NCBI GenBank assembly: GCA_020200195.1 | Contig: JAIVJE010000147.1 | Coordinates: forward strand, 1-6,295 | Reading direction: 5' to 3' | Length of the DNA: 6,295 nt | DNA from: Acidobacteriota bacterium | GTDB taxonomy: Bacteria > Acidobacteriota > Vicinamibacteria > Vicinamibacterales > 2-12-FULL-66-21 | In this document: positions 5,100 to 6,295 of the stretch, piece by piece | How positions within the stretch are numbered: position 1 is the first letter of the stretch | How the letters are laid out: each line of letters begins with the position of its first letter | The notes under the pieces: generated by a model | Told to the model about the DNA's origin: nothing | Database searches by the model: none | The model's input: the letters and a program-made list of their open reading frames with translations, nothing else | Position numbers and translations under genes: made by a program

Positions 5100-6295
5100 A
5101 TGAAAAACATTCGCTGGAAAGTCATCACCATCCTCGCGGTCTTCGCCATCTTTTTTGCGGTCGGGGTGTACCCGATCCTCGCGCAGCGCTATCACCTGCC
5201 GGCAGAACAGACCGCGGCGGTGTACGACCGCAACCCCGGAGCGGGAGGCACGTACGACTTCACGATGAAGCCGAATATCGTGAAAGACATGCGGGAACAG
5301 GCGATGGTCCAGGCGCTCGACACCATCGATCGCCGCGTCAACGAACTGGGCGTGGCCGAGCCGACCATCGCGCGGCATGGCGACAGCGGCGATCAGATCC
5401 TCGTCCAGATGCCCGGTCTGACGGACGTGGCGCGCGCCAAGGAGATCATCCGATCGACGGCGCTGCTCGAGCTCAAGATCGTCGAGAGTGGCCCGGCGCC
5501 GTCGCGTGAGGCGCTGCTGCAGGCACACAACGGCCAGGTGCCCCCCGACATGGACGTGGTCACCGGCGTCAGCCCGGCGGGCGCCGACGCGGGCACGTCG
5601 TACTATCTCGTCAGAAAAGTCGCCGCGGTCACGGGCCGGGATCTGCGCAACGCGCGGCCGTCGCTCGACGAGAACAACCGCCCCGCGGTGCAGTTCTCGC
5701 TGACGAGCGAAGGTGCGAGCAAGTTTGGCAAGGTGACGAGTGAGAACATCGGTCGCTCACTTGCCATCATCCTCGACAAGCGGGTCCAGTCGGCGCCCAC
5801 TATCGAAACCCGGATCTCCGACGAGGGCCGGATCAACGGCAACTTCACCAGTCAGGAAGTGGCCGACCTGTCCCTGGTGCTCCGGTCGGGCGCGCTGCCG
5901 GCCTCGATGAGTTATCTCGAGGAACGAGTCGTCGGGCCGACGCTGGGTGCCGACTCGGTGCGGTCGGGCGTTCTGGCCTCGTTGGCCGGGTTGACGCTTG
6001 TCCTCCTGTTCATGCTCGGCTACTACAGGCTGTCCGGCATCAACGCGGTGGTGGCGATGGTGATGAACCTGATCATTCTCCTCGGGATGATGGCGTACAT
6101 CGGAGCGGCCATGACGCTGCCGGGCATCGCCGGCTTCATCCTCACCATGGGCATGGGCGTGGATTCGAATGTGCTCATCTTCGAACGCATCAAGGAGGAG
6201 CTCGCGGCGCAACGCGGCGTGCGCGCCGCGATCAACGCCGGCTTCGGACGGGTGTTCCTGACGCTGCTCGACACACACGTCGCGTCGCTCATCGC
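5100..6295 (+). CDS. secD: Protein translocase subunit SecD, 3' end outside window
   Basis: SecD, with SecF, uses the proton gradient to complete protein export. 398 codons are present and the frame is open at the window edge, so roughly the last fifth is missing. TM1 is 8-27. The periplasmic part includes GAGGTYDFTMKP (47-58), ALDTIDRRVNELGVAEP (72-88), LVQMPGLTD (101-109), SLDENNRPAVQF (188-199), ILDKRVQSAP (224-233) and LRSGALPAS (261-269). TM2-TM4 follow (about 289-308, 315-334, 341-360). TM4 holds GMGVDSNVLIFERIKEEL with Asp355, matching the proton-relay Asp519 of E. coli SecD. One oddity is that the D1 motif LGLDLxGG, expected just after TM1, is absent. Only about 19 residues separate TM1 from GAGGTYDFTM, where relatives carry many more. 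Start ATG 5100 is 3 bases after the yajC stop. secF is expected beyond the window. Confidence 0.95.
   Translation, partial: MKNIRWKVITILAVFAIFFAVGVYPILAQRYHLPAEQTAAVYDRNPGAGGTYDFTMKPNIVKDMREQAMVQALDTIDRRVNELGVAEPTIARHGDSGDQILVQMPGLTDVARAKEIIRSTALLELKIVESGPAPSREALLQAHNGQVPPDMDVVTGVSPAGADAGTSYYLVRKVAAVTGRDLRNARPSLDENNRPAVQFSLTSEGASKFGKVTSENIGRSLAIILDKRVQSAPTIETRISDEGRINGNFTSQEVADLSLVLRSGALPASMSYLEERVVGPTLGADSVRSGVLASLAGLTLVLLFMLGYYRLSGINAVVAMVMNLIILLGMMAYIGAAMTLPGIAGFILTMGMGVDSNVLIFERIKEELAAQRGVRAAINAGFGRVFLTLLDTHVASLI

Noticed and set aside
4524..5528. 334-codon minus-strand frame opposite tgt, yajC and secD
   Set aside because: It spans three clearly real plus-strand genes and has no recognisable motif. 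Long antisense frames are expected at this GC content.
1..6295. CRISPR arrays, tRNA or rRNA genes, insertion sequences, phage or conjugative genes
   Set aside because: I found no regularly spaced repeats, cloverleaf or rRNA sequence, transposase or terminal inverted repeats. Apart from the micro-gene locus, this is ordinary core-gene chromosome.

Overview
The window is GC-rich bacterial chromosome, roughly two-thirds G+C. It is densely coded, with mostly vertical housekeeping genes. The order tgt-yajC-secD is widespread in bacteria. The wording of the SecD and cyclophilin proteins recalls Acidobacteriota, perhaps Vicinamibacteria, but that placement is inferred from memory of related proteins and not from a search.

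Layout. Positions 1-432 (+) hold the C-terminal part of a cyclophilin-type peptidyl-prolyl isomerase, ending at a strong hairpin terminator that works in both directions. Positions 482-925 (-) are the unusual part. Two separate 17-codon genes, each with its own downstream hairpin terminator, encode exactly the same lysine/glycine-rich peptide, MAKKSAKGGKKKGGKKR. Their DNA differs at nine positions, all silent in the minus-strand frame. The upstream copy (750-803) has a perfect AAGGAGG ribosome site and a near-consensus sigma-70 promoter behind a structured leader. I do not recognise the peptide. Positions 1002-3504 (-) are a two-gene operon: ddl (D-Ala-D-Ala ligase) and, joined by a TGATG overlap, an exported TPR-repeat protein whose reading frame is broken once in a GC run near 1374-1390. 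Positions 3585-6295 (+) are tgt (queuosine tRNA modification), yajC and secD (Sec translocon accessory subunits). These are packed with gaps of 0 and 3 bases, and secD runs off the window end.

How they work together. Tgt acts on tRNA, and YajC and SecD assist protein export. Their tight packing implies one transcript with translational coupling. Ddl supplies the peptidoglycan dipeptide. The exported TPR protein shares its transcript but has no assigned role. The cyclophilin would assist protein folding.

The best candidate for something undescribed is the twin micro-gene locus. Secondary points are a SecD that appears to lack the D1 (LGLDLxGG) segment, a patch near the end of tgt with rare codons, ribosome-site-like sequence and an inverted repeat, and the TPR frameshift.
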